From DASYAE01 sp036501535 (GTDB lineage: Bacteria > Actinomycetota > Actinomycetes > Streptomycetales > Catenulisporaceae), in NCBI GenBank assembly GCA_036501535.1, contig DASYAE010000028.1:1-27197 (forward strand): 27,197 nucleotides of DNA, in the 5' to 3' direction. Below the pieces are notes generated by a model, which was not told the DNA's origin, ran no database searches, and saw nothing but the letters and a program-made list of their open reading frames with translations. The translations under genes were made by a program, and so were the position numbers. Shown piece by piece: positions 19,668-27,197 of this stretch (positions are counted from its first letter, which is position 1; each line of letters starts with the position of its first letter).

Positions 19668-22181
19668 TCAGGTCCGCCTGTCCGTCCACGAACGCCGGGC
19701 ACTGGCATTCGCGGATCTCCACAACAGGTTCGCCTCCCGGGGGAAGAGCGCGAACAGGTTCCTGCGCCACTCCTTGGCCTTCTCCTGATCACCGTATTCG
19801 CCGAGCCTAATCCAGTAGTCGAGCATGAAGAGCACGGCGACCTGCCCGCGCCGCCCGTCACGCGGCCAGTCGGTCCGGGTGTGCAGCGTCGCCAGCTCCT
19901 CGTACTCGGCGCGCACCGCCTCGTCGGCGAAGTCGCTGGTATGCAACCGCATGCCCCACACCTCGAGGGCACCCCACAGCATCGGCAGCCGCGGCGTGTG
20001 GTGCTCGGTCACCTGCACCAGCCGCCGCGCCGCCTCCGCTATTGCGGCGCGGCCCTCCTGCGGCCGGTCGCAGTCGTACAAACACGCCGAATAGTTGTGC
20101 AGGATCTGGCCGAAGCTCGGATTCAGCGGATCCGGCGCCATGTGCTCGCGCCTCCGGTACAAGGCCACTGACTCTTCGATCGTCTCCAGTGCGTCGTCAT
20201 GGCGGCCGAGATCGCTGTAGCGGTTGGCCAGATTCATAAGCATCAGGGGAAGATGACCCCTGGCCCGCTCGTCCGTCTCGGCCGCCGCACGGCACTCCGC
20301 GACAGCCTGCTCCATCGCCGTCGCGGCCTTCGCCGGCTTTCTCCGGTGCTTGCGCGCCTCGGAACGGCACCACCAGATGTTCGCCCGAAGATAACCGTCG
20401 TCGGTCCCGTAGCGCTCCGCTTCGGCCAGCGCCTCGTTGCACGTCTTCAGCGCCTCGTCGTGCTGGCCGGAATTGTCCAGCTGGGACGCGTAGTTACACA
20501 GTGCACGGAGATAGCCGTACGAGTACCGATCCGGCTTCTCCCGCACGATCTTCTTGAACAGACGGACCGCCTCGCGGAAATGCTCCAGTGCCTCATCGAA
20601 CCGATTCGCCGACTCCAGGCCCTCCGCGAGCGCGGAATGCAGGCCCGCCTCGGCGGGGACATTCGCCTCCGGGGTCTCGCGGAACTGCCGCAACGCCCGC
20701 TCGGCGACGGCGATCTTCAGCTCGCAGGTGCGGTGCGTATGCGGCATCTGCTCCGCCACAGACCAGAGGATGTCCGGGTCGCTCACGCCGTCCACGGCCT
20801 TGATCAGCACCGTCTGCATGAGGTCCGGGCGATCGACATAGGAGGAGAGCGCGGACGCCGTGAGCCACAGCGTGTCCGCACCGTTGGAGATGATCGCGGC
20901 CATCGCCTTGCGCACCGCGGCATGGTGCTCGGCGGCCCGGGCGAGCACGGTGCACAGCGTGAGCTGCTGTTGCGGCGTGACGGCGGCCTTGCCGAGCGGG
21001 GCCGAGAACTCCGGCCGCTCGGCCAGCACGTCGGCGACCAGACGCTCGCACAGCAGGTCCGGCGCCACGGAGTTCAGCCAGTGCTCGCCGGGATGCAACT
21101 CGTGCGCCCAGTCGGCGTACTGGCCGCGCACCCGGGCGTGCTCGCCGGTGAGATCGGGGACGCGATCCATCAGCTCCACGGCCTCGTCCCGGCCGGTCGC
21201 GCCGCAGCAGCCGGAGATCGTGACCACAGTGCGCAGCGTCTCGGGCTGTAGGTGCGGCAACGCGGCGGCTTCGGCCGTCGACTCCCAATACCGCTGCTCG
21301 TGGTGCAGCACGCGGGCAGCCGGATCCCGGTACGCCACTGACGGATCCGCGGCGTCGGCGGCGTCCTGGTGGTCCAGCAGCGCGGCCAGTGCCGCCATGT
21401 GCAGCCCCAGCGCGGACGCAAAGCGCTGATGCGTGAGGTCGTCGGGCGGGGCCAGCCCGGCCGACTGCCAACCGCCGCGGTCCGCGAACTCCTGCAGGGC
21501 CTGCGCGAACAGGCGAGGCCGGTCCGCCGGATCGTCGAACAACGGCACCAGCGCGTATTCCGCGCCGTCCATGAGCGCTGCGATGCCGTCGTCGGTCATT
21601 GCGGCCCTCCGCTGCGGCCACCACTGCACCGCGCTCCTGGCCAGCAGGAGCAGTCGCAGCCGACCCGTCCCGGCGGTCGGTCGTGCGCCTGCCACCTCCA
21701 GCAGTCTCCCCAACTGCGTCGGCCGGCTCTCGGCGTAGTCCACCACCAGCAGTACATCGGCCGGCAGTGCGCACAGCTCGCGCAATGTGCGCTCGTCGCA
21801 GTCGGTGCTCAGCCGGCCGGCCGTCCACCCCTGCTGCGCCAGCGCCGCGACCGCCTCCAGCGCCAGGCGCGTCTTGCCCTGGCCGCCCGGGCCGGTGCAC
21901 AGCCGGATCCCGACGGGCTCGTCCGTGCCGCACCACGAGACGAGATCGGCGAGCTCGCTCTCCCGGCCGTGGAAGGGCACGATCTTGTACTCGCTGCGCA
22001 GCAGCGCGCTGGGCGGAAACCTGTTCGGCAGCGTGAGATCGGCCAGAAACGCCCGTTGCTCGAGCGGCAGTGCGGGAGTGTCGTGAAAATTGATGTCGCC
22101 GAGGATCAAGTCGGCCTGGACCAGCGAGCCGTGCACGGTCCCGGCGGTGTTCACGGCGCGGTTGCCCGACTGCTCGACCAT
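19668..22181 (-). CDS. STAND-type NTPase with C-terminal TPR-like repeats
   Basis: Starting at ATG 22181 the protein has 837 residues. The N-terminus carries GTVHGSLVQADLILGDINF, the VHG/VQA/GD-type linker found in many actinobacterial STAND proteins. Walker A is TGPGGQGKT (96-104). Walker B is VLLVVDYAE (143-151), with Tyr where the second acidic residue often sits. The C-terminal half (about 530-800) is helical with TPR-like units (RFDEALEHFREAVRLFKK, QHDEALKTCNEALAEAE, RHDDALETIEESVALYRRR). STAND proteins are oligomerising switches in signalling or defence. No effector domain is recognisable, so its output is unknown. A longer frame from 22289 would overlap the response regulator, and the region lacks a clear ribosome site. 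It follows that regulator by 40 bases. Confidence 0.82.
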   Translation of the reverse strand: MVEQSGNRAVNTAGTVHGSLVQADLILGDINFHDTPALPLEQRAFLADLTLPNRFPPSALLRSEYKIVPFHGRESELADLVSWCGTDEPVGIRLCTGPGGQGKTRLALEAVAALAQQGWTAGRLSTDCDERTLRELCALPADVLLVVDYAESRPTQLGRLLEVAGARPTAGTGRLRLLLLARSAVQWWPQRRAAMTDDGIAALMDGAEYALVPLFDDPADRPRLFAQALQEFADRGGWQSAGLAPPDDLTHQRFASALGLHMAALAALLDHQDAADAADPSVAYRDPAARVLHHEQRYWESTAEAAALPHLQPETLRTVVTISGCCGATGRDEAVELMDRVPDLTGEHARVRGQYADWAHELHPGEHWLNSVAPDLLCERLVADVLAERPEFSAPLGKAAVTPQQQLTLCTVLARAAEHHAAVRKAMAAIISNGADTLWLTASALSSYVDRPDLMQTVLIKAVDGVSDPDILWSVAEQMPHTHRTCELKIAVAERALRQFRETPEANVPAEAGLHSALAEGLESANRFDEALEHFREAVRLFKKIVREKPDRYSYGYLRALCNYASQLDNSGQHDEALKTCNEALAEAERYGTDDGYLRANIWWCRSEARKHRRKPAKAATAMEQAVAECRAAAETDERARGHLPLMLMNLANRYSDLGRHDDALETIEESVALYRRREHMAPDPLNPSFGQILHNYSACLYDCDRPQEGRAAIAEAARRLVQVTEHHTPRLPMLWGALEVWGMRLHTSDFADEAVRAEYEELATLHTRTDWPRDGRRGQVAVLFMLDYWIRLGEYGDQEKAKEWRRNLFALFPREANLLWRSANASARRSWTDRRT

Positions 22182-22221
22182 GAAGTCAGGGTAGCCATTT
22201 CGTGCCCTGCGAGCCGCCCTC

Positions 22222-22923
22222 TCAGTGCGGCGACGGCACCAGGCCGGACTCGTACGCGGTGATGACGAGCTGTACCCGGTCCCTGGCATTCAGCTTGGCC
22301 AGCAGTCGGGCCACGTGCGTCTTGGCCGTGCCTATCGTGATGCACAGAGCGGCGGCGATCTCAGCGTTGGACATCCCGAGGCCCACCAGCCGGAGTACTT
22401 CGCGTTCGCGCTCTGTGATTCCGGTGATTCCGGTGACTCCGGAGATCCCGGTGACTCCGGCAATCTCCTTTGCCCCCTTGGAGCCGCGGCCGGATCGGGT
22501 CTGGCCGGCGAACTCGGCGATCAGTCGGCGGGTGACGCTCGGGGCGATGATCGCGTCGCCGGCCGCGACCACGCGGATCGCGGCCAGGATGTCGTCCAGC
22601 GCCATGTCCTTGACCAGGAACCCGCTCGCCCCGGCCCGTAGCGCGCCGTAGACGTAGTCATCGTCGTCGAACGTGGTGAGTACGAGCACGCGTGCGTGCA
22701 TCTCACCAGCGGTGATCAACTGTGTCGCCTCAATGCCATCCATGCCTGGCATTCGGATGTCCATGACGACTACGTCGGGCCCGCAGTCTCTGGCGAGCCG
22801 GACCGCCTCGGTCCCGGTCCCGGCCTCGCCGGCCACCTCGATGCCGGGCGTCTGCGCGATCAGCATGCGCAGCCCTGCGCGGACCAGCGGCTGGTCGTCG
22901 GCCAGAAGGACCTGGATCGTCAT
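22222..22923 (-). CDS. NarL/LuxR-type response regulator
   Basis: This 233-residue protein has a receiver domain at 1-122, with acidic pocket D9-D10, phosphorylation site D55 (VVVMDIRMPGMDG), T84 (or T83) and K105. A LuxR-type helix-turn-helix follows at about 168-226 (EREREVLRLVGLGMSNAEIA, then GTAKTHVARLLAKLNARDRV). The linker is expanded by a repeating three-residue unit, Gly-Val/Ile-Thr/Ser, encoded by 9-bp repeats. Its start overlaps the kinase stop by four bases (ATGA). Pairs of this type beside an ABC exporter usually activate it in response to an envelope or antibiotic signal. The divergent exporter at 24145 onward is the likely target. Confidence 0.93.
   Translation of the reverse strand: MTIQVLLADDQPLVRAGLRMLIAQTPGIEVAGEAGTGTEAVRLARDCGPDVVVMDIRMPGMDGIEATQLITAGEMHARVLVLTTFDDDDYVYGALRAGASGFLVKDMALDDILAAIRVVAAGDAIIAPSVTRRLIAEFAGQTRSGRGSKGAKEIAGVTGISGVTGITGITEREREVLRLVGLGMSNAEIAAALCITIGTAKTHVARLLAKLNARDRVQLVITAYESGLVPSPH
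22415..22468 (-). repeat. 9-bp tandem repeat in the response-regulator linker
   Basis: There are six consecutive 9-bp units: GTGATTCCG twice, then GTGACTCCG, GAGATCCCG, GTGACTCCG and a diverged GCAATCTCC. On the coding strand they give the series IAGVTGISGVTGITGIT. The unit keeps the reading frame, so copy number can change without breaking the gene. Confidence 0.85.
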
Positions 22924-23978
22924 CGGGCCGACGCGGGGACGGGCACGGGCAGCCGGGCGGCGACGCGGAAGCCGCCGCCGGGTCGCGGGCCGGCGCAGAA
23001 CTCCCCGCCGAGCAGCGCGGCGCGCTCGCGCATCCCGGTGATCCCGTAGCCGGCACCAGAACCAGCACTAGAACCACTACCGGTACCGGCCGTGCCGTCG
23101 CCGCGTCCACTGTCGGTGACCTCGATCGCCAACTGCGCGTCCTGACGGTCGATCAGGACCCTGCAGCGACCGGTCCCGGCATGGCGGACCACGTTGGTGA
23201 CCGCCTCCTGGATGATCCGGAACGCCGACAGGTCGATGTCGGGCGGCAGCGGCTCCCGGCTGCCGTGCCAGTCCACCTCGACCTTCACGCCCGCGTCCAG
23301 GGTCATGGCGGCCAGCCGCTCGATTCCGGCCAGCCCGGCCTGTACTTTCCCGGCCTGTGCTCTCTCAGACTCGGACTCGACCCGCCGCAACCCGGTCACC
23401 ATGCGCCGCAGCCCGGACAGCGACTCCCGGCTGGTGGCCTCGATGGCGGCGAGGGCGTTGCGCGCCTCGACGGGACTGGCGTCGAACACCCTGCTGCCCG
23501 CGCCGGCCTGGATCGCGATGATGCCGATGCTGTGCGCGACGATGTCGTGCAGCTCGCGGGCGATCCGCAGCCGCTCCGCCATCGCGGCCTGCGCGGCCGC
23601 CTGGTTCCGCAGCAGCTCGGCCTGTCGGATCGAGTTTCCGATGAGCCAGCCGATGATCGTCACGACGGCCACGCTGACCTGGAACGGAGCAGGATTCAGA
23701 TAGACGTCGTCCAGACCCGGGATCAGCAGGCTGCCGCCGACCATGGCGAAGGCGGCGACCGAGACCCTGCGGGCACGCGTCGCCGCGATGTAGCAGACCT
23801 CGATGCATACTGCGCCGGCGAGCACGAACAGCACGGTGTTCGGTCGGGCCGGTGCCAATGCGACGAAGGCTGCTGATCCGCCGATCAGTGCCGTCAGCGC
23901 GGTGAGCGGCCTGCGGCGCAGCAGGAGGGCGGAACCCGGCAGGGCGCAGCCGACCGCCACGGCTCCCCACATGATCAT
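22920..23978 (-). CDS. Sensor histidine kinase (HisKA_3 type)
   Basis: The protein has 352 residues. Several hydrophobic segments in the first 118 residues form a membrane sensor without a large outside loop. The dimerisation/phosphoacceptor helix is ERLRIARELHDIVAHSIGII with H144. The ATP-binding domain has FRIIQEAVTNVVRHAG (N box), a DSGRGDG box and GYGITGMRERAALLGG. A Gly/Ser/Thr-rich run (TAGTGSGSSAGSGAG) expands the ATP lid. ATG 23978 was chosen over a much longer frame because GGAGG lies five bases upstream and it gives the normal family length. It phosphorylates the regulator with which it overlaps. Upstream lies a 166-base divergent region shared with the ABC exporter. Confidence 0.92.
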   Translation of the reverse strand: MIMWGAVAVGCALPGSALLLRRRPLTALTALIGGSAAFVALAPARPNTVLFVLAGAVCIEVCYIAATRARRVSVAAFAMVGGSLLIPGLDDVYLNPAPFQVSVAVVTIIGWLIGNSIRQAELLRNQAAAQAAMAERLRIARELHDIVAHSIGIIAIQAGAGSRVFDASPVEARNALAAIEATSRESLSGLRRMVTGLRRVESESERAQAGKVQAGLAGIERLAAMTLDAGVKVEVDWHGSREPLPPDIDLSAFRIIQEAVTNVVRHAGTGRCRVLIDRQDAQLAIEVTDSGRGDGTAGTGSGSSAGSGAGYGITGMRERAALLGGEFCAGPRPGGGFRVAARLPVPVPASAR

Positions 23979-24144
23979 CGGTGCCTCCAGCCTGCCGGGC
24001 AATGCCCTCGGCTGTGATCGTAGCTCTCCTGCGGCGCAGGGTCGTCTGCCTGCGGGCATACGCCTGCCGACAGACCGCGGCAGCGCACAGATGGGGCTGC
24101 GGCCAGACGCGGCGCGCCCCCGCTCTACGGCATTTTTCCTCACC
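23979..24144. promoter_or_regulatory. Divergent promoter region of the kinase and ABC exporter genes
   Basis: These 166 bases separate the two divergent units and must carry both promoters. I see no clear -35/-10 pair and no convincing palindrome. The sequence is rich in CTGC/GCAG words, which could include the response-regulator site. CATTTTTCC stands just before the ABC gene start, where a ribosome site would be expected but is missing. Confidence 0.45.
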
Positions 24145-25077
24145 ATGAACGCGACAACCGAGATCGAGATCGAGATCGACGGGCTGCGCAAGCGGTTCGG
24201 CTCGACGCAGGCGCTGGACGGGATGACGTTCACGGTCCGCCCCGGCCCGGTGACCGGCTTCGTCGGACCGAACGGCGCGGGCAAGTCGACCGCCATGCGT
24301 GTCGTCGTCGGCCTGGACGCCCCCGACGCGGGCACCGCCACCATCGGCGGCCGCCCGTACCGCTCGCTGACGAACCCGCTCACCCACGTCGGATCGCTGC
24401 TGGACGCGGGCGCGCTGCAGCCGAGCCGCAAAGCGCGCAACCACCTGCTCTGGCTCGCCCACTCCCAGGGGCTCGACGCCGGCCGGGTCGACGAGGTGAT
24501 CGCGCTGGCCGGCCTGAAATCCGCGGCCCGCCGCAGGGCCGGCGGCTACTCGCTGGGCATGCGGCAGCGGCTCGGCATCGCCGCGGCGCTGCTCGGCGAC
24601 CCGCCGGTGCTGATCTTCGACGAGCCGTTCAACGGCATGGACCCTGAGGGCATCGTCTGGATGAAGGACCTCCTGCGCGCCCTCGCGGCGCAGGGTCGTA
24701 CGGTCCTGGTATCCAGCCACCTGATGAGCGAGCTGGAGGACACCGCCGGCCACCTGGTCGTCGTCGGACGCGGCAGGGTGATCGCCGACACGTCCGTCGC
24801 CGACTTCATCGCCGCCGCATCCGGCAGCCGCATCAGGCTTCGTACCACGGCGCCGGCGGACGCGATGTCAGTGCTCGGAAACGCCGGGGCCGAGGTCACG
24901 GCGACAGGTCCCGACGTGCTCTCGGTCGCCGGCCTCACCGCGGAGAAGACGATCTCCGTCCTCACCGGCCATGCGGTCCCCTTCAGCGAGGTCACCGCGC
25001 ATCGGGCCACCCTCGAGGAGGCTTACATGGAACTGACTCGGGAGAGCGTCGAGTACCGGGCCGAGGTGGCGTCGTGA
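24145..25077 (+). CDS. ABC transporter ATP-binding protein (exporter type)
   Basis: This 310-residue protein has Walker A GPNGAGKST (41-49), signature YSLGMRQRLGIAAALL (135-150), Walker B VLIFDEP (155-161) and the switch histidine in VSSHLMSELED. The extra C-terminal part (about 215-310) is usual for DrrA/BcrA-like ATPases that drive drug, lipid or peptide export. ATG 24145 gives the normal start (IEIDGLRKRFG follows), with no Shine-Dalgarno sequence just before it, so it may be read from a leaderless or near-leaderless transcript. A GAGATC triplet repeat encodes EIEIEID at its N-terminus. It is coupled to the first permease by a GTGA overlap. Confidence 0.95.
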   Translation: MNATTEIEIEIDGLRKRFGSTQALDGMTFTVRPGPVTGFVGPNGAGKSTAMRVVVGLDAPDAGTATIGGRPYRSLTNPLTHVGSLLDAGALQPSRKARNHLLWLAHSQGLDAGRVDEVIALAGLKSAARRRAGGYSLGMRQRLGIAAALLGDPPVLIFDEPFNGMDPEGIVWMKDLLRALAAQGRTVLVSSHLMSELEDTAGHLVVVGRGRVIADTSVADFIAAASGSRIRLRTTAPADAMSVLGNAGAEVTATGPDVLSVAGLTAEKTISVLTGHAVPFSEVTAHRATLEEAYMELTRESVEYRAEVAS

Positions 25078-26648
25078 CCAATGAGACCACGACGACGACG
25101 TACCGGTCGCAGGTGACTGCGCAGCCCGAGAGCTTCCGGCATCTCGTGCACGCCGAGTGGACCAAGTTCCGCACGGTGCGCGGCTGGGTGATCGCGATGG
25201 TCGTCGCGATCGCCGCGGTCACCGCCTTCGTGTTCATCGGCACCGCCGTCGGCAGGTCGTGCGTCAGTTCGGGCGGCGGGTCCGGGTCCGGTTCCGGTCC
25301 AGGCGGCGGCACCCCCTCCGCCTGTCCGGCGCAGCCGACCGGCCCCGGCGGCGAGCCGGTCCAGGACGCGTTCTACTTCGCGCACCAGCCGGTCACCGGG
25401 AACGGCACGATCAGCGTGCAGATGACCTCGCTGACCGGCATGGTCTCCACCGGCCCGATCGAGATGACGCCCGCTCTGCAGCCGTGGTTCACGGCCGGGA
25501 TCATCGTCAAGGAGAACACGTCGCAGGGCTCTGCCTACGTGGCGATGATGGTCACCGCGTCCCACGGCGTGCGGATGCAGTGGGACTACGTCGGCGACGC
25601 GCCCGGCATGACCGGCAGCGTGTCAGAGTCCTCACCACGGTGGCTGCGGCTCGTGCGCGACGGCGGCACGGTCACCGGCTACGACTCCGCCGACGGCACG
25701 CACTGGACGCAGGTGGGGACCGCGACCCTGCCGGGGCTGACCTCCACCGTGCAGGCCGGGCTCTTCGCCGCCGCGCCGAGCAATGGCAACGGCACCACGG
25801 CCACGGGCGTCTTCGGCCACGTCGGGCTCTCCTGGCCCGCCACCGGATGGACGGGCACTGACATAGGCGGCCTCGGCGGCAACGGCGTGTCGCTGCCCGG
25901 TGCGCTCGCCCAGAACGCGGGCACGATCACCGTGACCGGGTCCGGCGCCATCGGCCCCCTGGCCGGGGACGGGGTCCTCTCCATCCAGACGGCGCTGGTC
26001 GGCACGTTCACCGGGCTTCTCCCGCTGATCGTGGTGGGCGCGATGTTCGTCACCGGCGAGTACCGGCGCGGCCTGATTCGCCTCTCGCTGGCCGCTGCAC
26101 CGCGGCGCGGCCGGCTGCTGGCGGCCAAGGCCGTGGTGATCGGCGCGGTCGGTTTCGTCAGTGGGCTGATCGCCGCCGCCCTCGCGGTCGCCATCGGCAG
26201 CCGGCGGCTCGGCGAGACCGGCGTCCCGGTATGGCCGGTCTCGGCGCTCACCGAGGCACGGATAGTCGTGGGCACCGCGGCGATGCTCGCCGTGGCCGGG
26301 GTGCTCGCGCTCGCCATCGGCACCATCCTGCGGCGCAGTGCATCGGCGATCACCGCTGTCATCGTGCTGATCTTCATCCCGTACCTGCTCGCCGTCCACC
26401 TGCAGGGGCCTGATGGCGGCGATGGGGGAGGCACAGGAGGCGGGCGAGAGGAACTACTGCGGGTCACCCCGGCCGCCGGGTTCTCCGTCCAGCAGGCGAT
26501 ACCTCAGTTCTCGCAGGTGATCGCCACATTCACACCACGCGGCGGCTACTACCCGCTCGCGCCGTGGACCGGGTTCGCGGTCGAGTGCGCCTGGGCCGCC
26601 GCCGCGCTGGCGCTGGCCTATTATCTCCTCCGCAGGAGGGACGCATGA
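25074..26648 (+). CDS. ABC transporter permease with a large extracellular insert domain
   Basis: The protein has 524 residues. A first membrane helix (about 38-60) is followed by a Gly/Ser-rich linker (SGGGSGSGSGPGGG) and a non-membrane domain at about 94-258. That domain (PWFTAGIIVKENTSQGSAYV, RWLRLVRDGG, TGYDSADGTHWTQVG, VQAGLFAAAPS) resembles DUF1349/concanavalin-like beta-sandwich domains. Membrane helices resume at about 308 and run to the end, with the ABC-2 block GEYRRGLIRLSLAAAPRRGRLLAAK (in two parts, 328-352). The insert should face outward and may bind a glycan or the exported substrate. Start GTG 25074 overlaps the ATPase stop. The next permease overlaps its own stop. Confidence 0.85.
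   Translation: MTNETTTTTYRSQVTAQPESFRHLVHAEWTKFRTVRGWVIAMVVAIAAVTAFVFIGTAVGRSCVSSGGGSGSGSGPGGGTPSACPAQPTGPGGEPVQDAFYFAHQPVTGNGTISVQMTSLTGMVSTGPIEMTPALQPWFTAGIIVKENTSQGSAYVAMMVTASHGVRMQWDYVGDAPGMTGSVSESSPRWLRLVRDGGTVTGYDSADGTHWTQVGTATLPGLTSTVQAGLFAAAPSNGNGTTATGVFGHVGLSWPATGWTGTDIGGLGGNGVSLPGALAQNAGTITVTGSGAIGPLAGDGVLSIQTALVGTFTGLLPLIVVGAMFVTGEYRRGLIRLSLAAAPRRGRLLAAKAVVIGAVGFVSGLIAAALAVAIGSRRLGETGVPVWPVSALTEARIVVGTAAMLAVAGVLALAIGTILRRSASAITAVIVLIFIPYLLAVHLQGPDGGDGGGTGGGREELLRVTPAAGFSVQQAIPQFSQVIATFTPRGGYYPLAPWTGFAVECAWAAAALALAYYLLRRRDA
26168..26214 (+). repeat. First copy of a 47-bp exact direct repeat
   Basis: This segment encodes IAAALAVAIGSRRLG within a membrane helix of the first permease. 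It is identical over 47 bases to 27151-27197 at the window end, whereas the sequences before the two copies differ. Confidence 0.9.
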
Positions 26649-27197
26649 GCCTCGCGGCCCAAGCACTGCACGCGGAATGGACCAAGCTGCGCACCGTGGC
26701 CGGTCCGGCGTGGCTGTTCGTCGGCGTCATCGCGGTCACCGTCGCCGTCGGCGCGGCTGCGGCCGACATGACTCAGTGCCCATCCGCCACGTGCGGGCTC
26801 GACCCGGCGCAGATCGGCTTCACCGGACTCTTCCCGGGCCAGGCGGTGGTCGCGGTCGCCGGCGTGCTCGCTGTCGGCAACGAATACAGCTGCGGGATGG
26901 TAAAGCTCTCGCTCACCGCGATTCCGCGGCGGCTGACGTGGCTCCTCGCCAAAACCGCGGTGCTCACCGCCCCGATGCTCGTCGCGTCGACGCTCGCGGT
27001 GGCCGGTTCCGCCCTCGCCGGACTGCTGATCCTGCCCGGCCGCGGCTTCACTCCCGCGCACGGATACGCGTCCCTCACCGCGAGCGCCGACGTCCGGGCC
27101 GCAGCCGGCGCGGTCTTGTACCTGACGCTCATCGGCTTGCTCAGCCTCGGGATCGCCGCCGCCCTCGCGGTCGCCATCGGCAGCCGGCGGCTCGGCG
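26645..27197 (+). CDS. Second ABC transporter permease (partial, cut by window end)
   Basis: The visible 184 residues begin MSLAAQALHAEWTKLRTVAG, matching the HAEWTKFRTVRG start of the first permease, so the two are paralogous. It lacks the long insert. After the first membrane helix comes a short outside loop (DMTQCPSATCGLDP) and then a helix followed by NEYSCGMVKLSLTAIPRRLTW, the same ABC-2 block as in the partner. ATG 26645 overlaps the previous stop (ATGA). It probably forms a heterodimer with the first permease. The last 47 bases are an exact copy of part of the first permease, so the reading at the edge should be treated with caution. Confidence 0.9.
   Translation, partial: MSLAAQALHAEWTKLRTVAGPAWLFVGVIAVTVAVGAAAADMTQCPSATCGLDPAQIGFTGLFPGQAVVAVAGVLAVGNEYSCGMVKLSLTAIPRRLTWLLAKTAVLTAPMLVASTLAVAGSALAGLLILPGRGFTPAHGYASLTASADVRAAAGAVLYLTLIGLLSLGIAAALAVAIGSRRLG
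27151..27197 (+). repeat. Second copy of the 47-bp exact direct repeat, ending at the window edge
   Basis: This copy is identical to 26168-26214 and in the same reading frame relative to its gene. It stops exactly at the last base given, so the true length of the repeat is unknown. Confidence 0.9.

Noticed and set aside
22182..22289. N-terminal extension of the STAND protein into the response-regulator gene
   Set aside because: It overlaps the regulator's coding end, and its residues are Arg/Ala/Ser-rich antisense-like sequence. MVEQSG at 22181 starts the recognisable region.
23979..24440. Extension of the histidine-kinase frame across the divergent promoter into the ABC ATPase gene
   Set aside because: It runs antisense to a clear ABC ATPase, and ATG 23978 has a good ribosome site and gives the normal kinase length.

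Overview
The window is very GC-rich (coding regions have third positions that are almost all G or C), has GTG starts, stop/start overlaps, a SARP-type regulator, twin-arginine export and large actinobacterial families. This points to a Streptomyces-like or Catenulispora-like actinomycete. I cannot name the species. There are no rRNA, tRNA, CRISPR or IS elements that I can support.

Layout. (a) 1-758: the tail of an off-window gene and a frameshifted gene resembling DUF5825, a family I associate tentatively with radical-SAM RiPP loci. (b) 805-2451 (-): a SARP regulator with an NB-ARC domain. (c) 2776-3777 (-): an IclR regulator preceded in frame by the relic of a second IclR effector domain, with an intrinsic terminator behind it. 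(d) 3884-6219 (+): a self-contained drug-efflux cassette with a promoter flanked by two near-identical operators, a DHA2 transporter, a long hairpin and a TetR regulator. (e) 9274-6229 (-): mtnA followed by a class II aldolase/short-chain dehydrogenase fusion, which together suggest salvage of 5-deoxyribose or methylthioribose 1-phosphate. (f) 9465-11495 (+): a DUF1801 protein and a Tat-exported GH5-like glycosidase behind a perfect LacI-type palindrome.

(g) 11589-19639 (+) is the most unusual part. It is a tightly packed operon behind a low-GC leader that holds repeated GGGGT motifs and a possible 49-residue peptide gene. The operon encodes a stand-alone RarA/MgsA C-terminal-like protein, a 728-residue metallo-beta-lactamase/SCP2-like/Rieske/Nudix fusion, a nucleoside-hydrolase-like protein with a changed catalytic residue, a GT2 glycosyltransferase, a HAD phosphatase, a second glycosyltransferase-like protein and a SetA/SetB-like sugar exporter. 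I do not recognise this set as a known pathway. It reads like biosynthesis, glycosylation, dephosphorylation and export of a small sugar-bearing or nucleoside-like product.

(h) 19668-23978 (-): a sensor kinase, a NarL-type response regulator and a STAND NTPase with TPR-like repeats, probably one transcript. (i) 24145-27197 (+): a divergent ABC exporter with an ATPase and two permeases. The first permease carries a large extracellular lectin-like insert, and the second is cut by the window end inside a 47-bp exact copy of part of the first. The two-component pair most likely controls this exporter.
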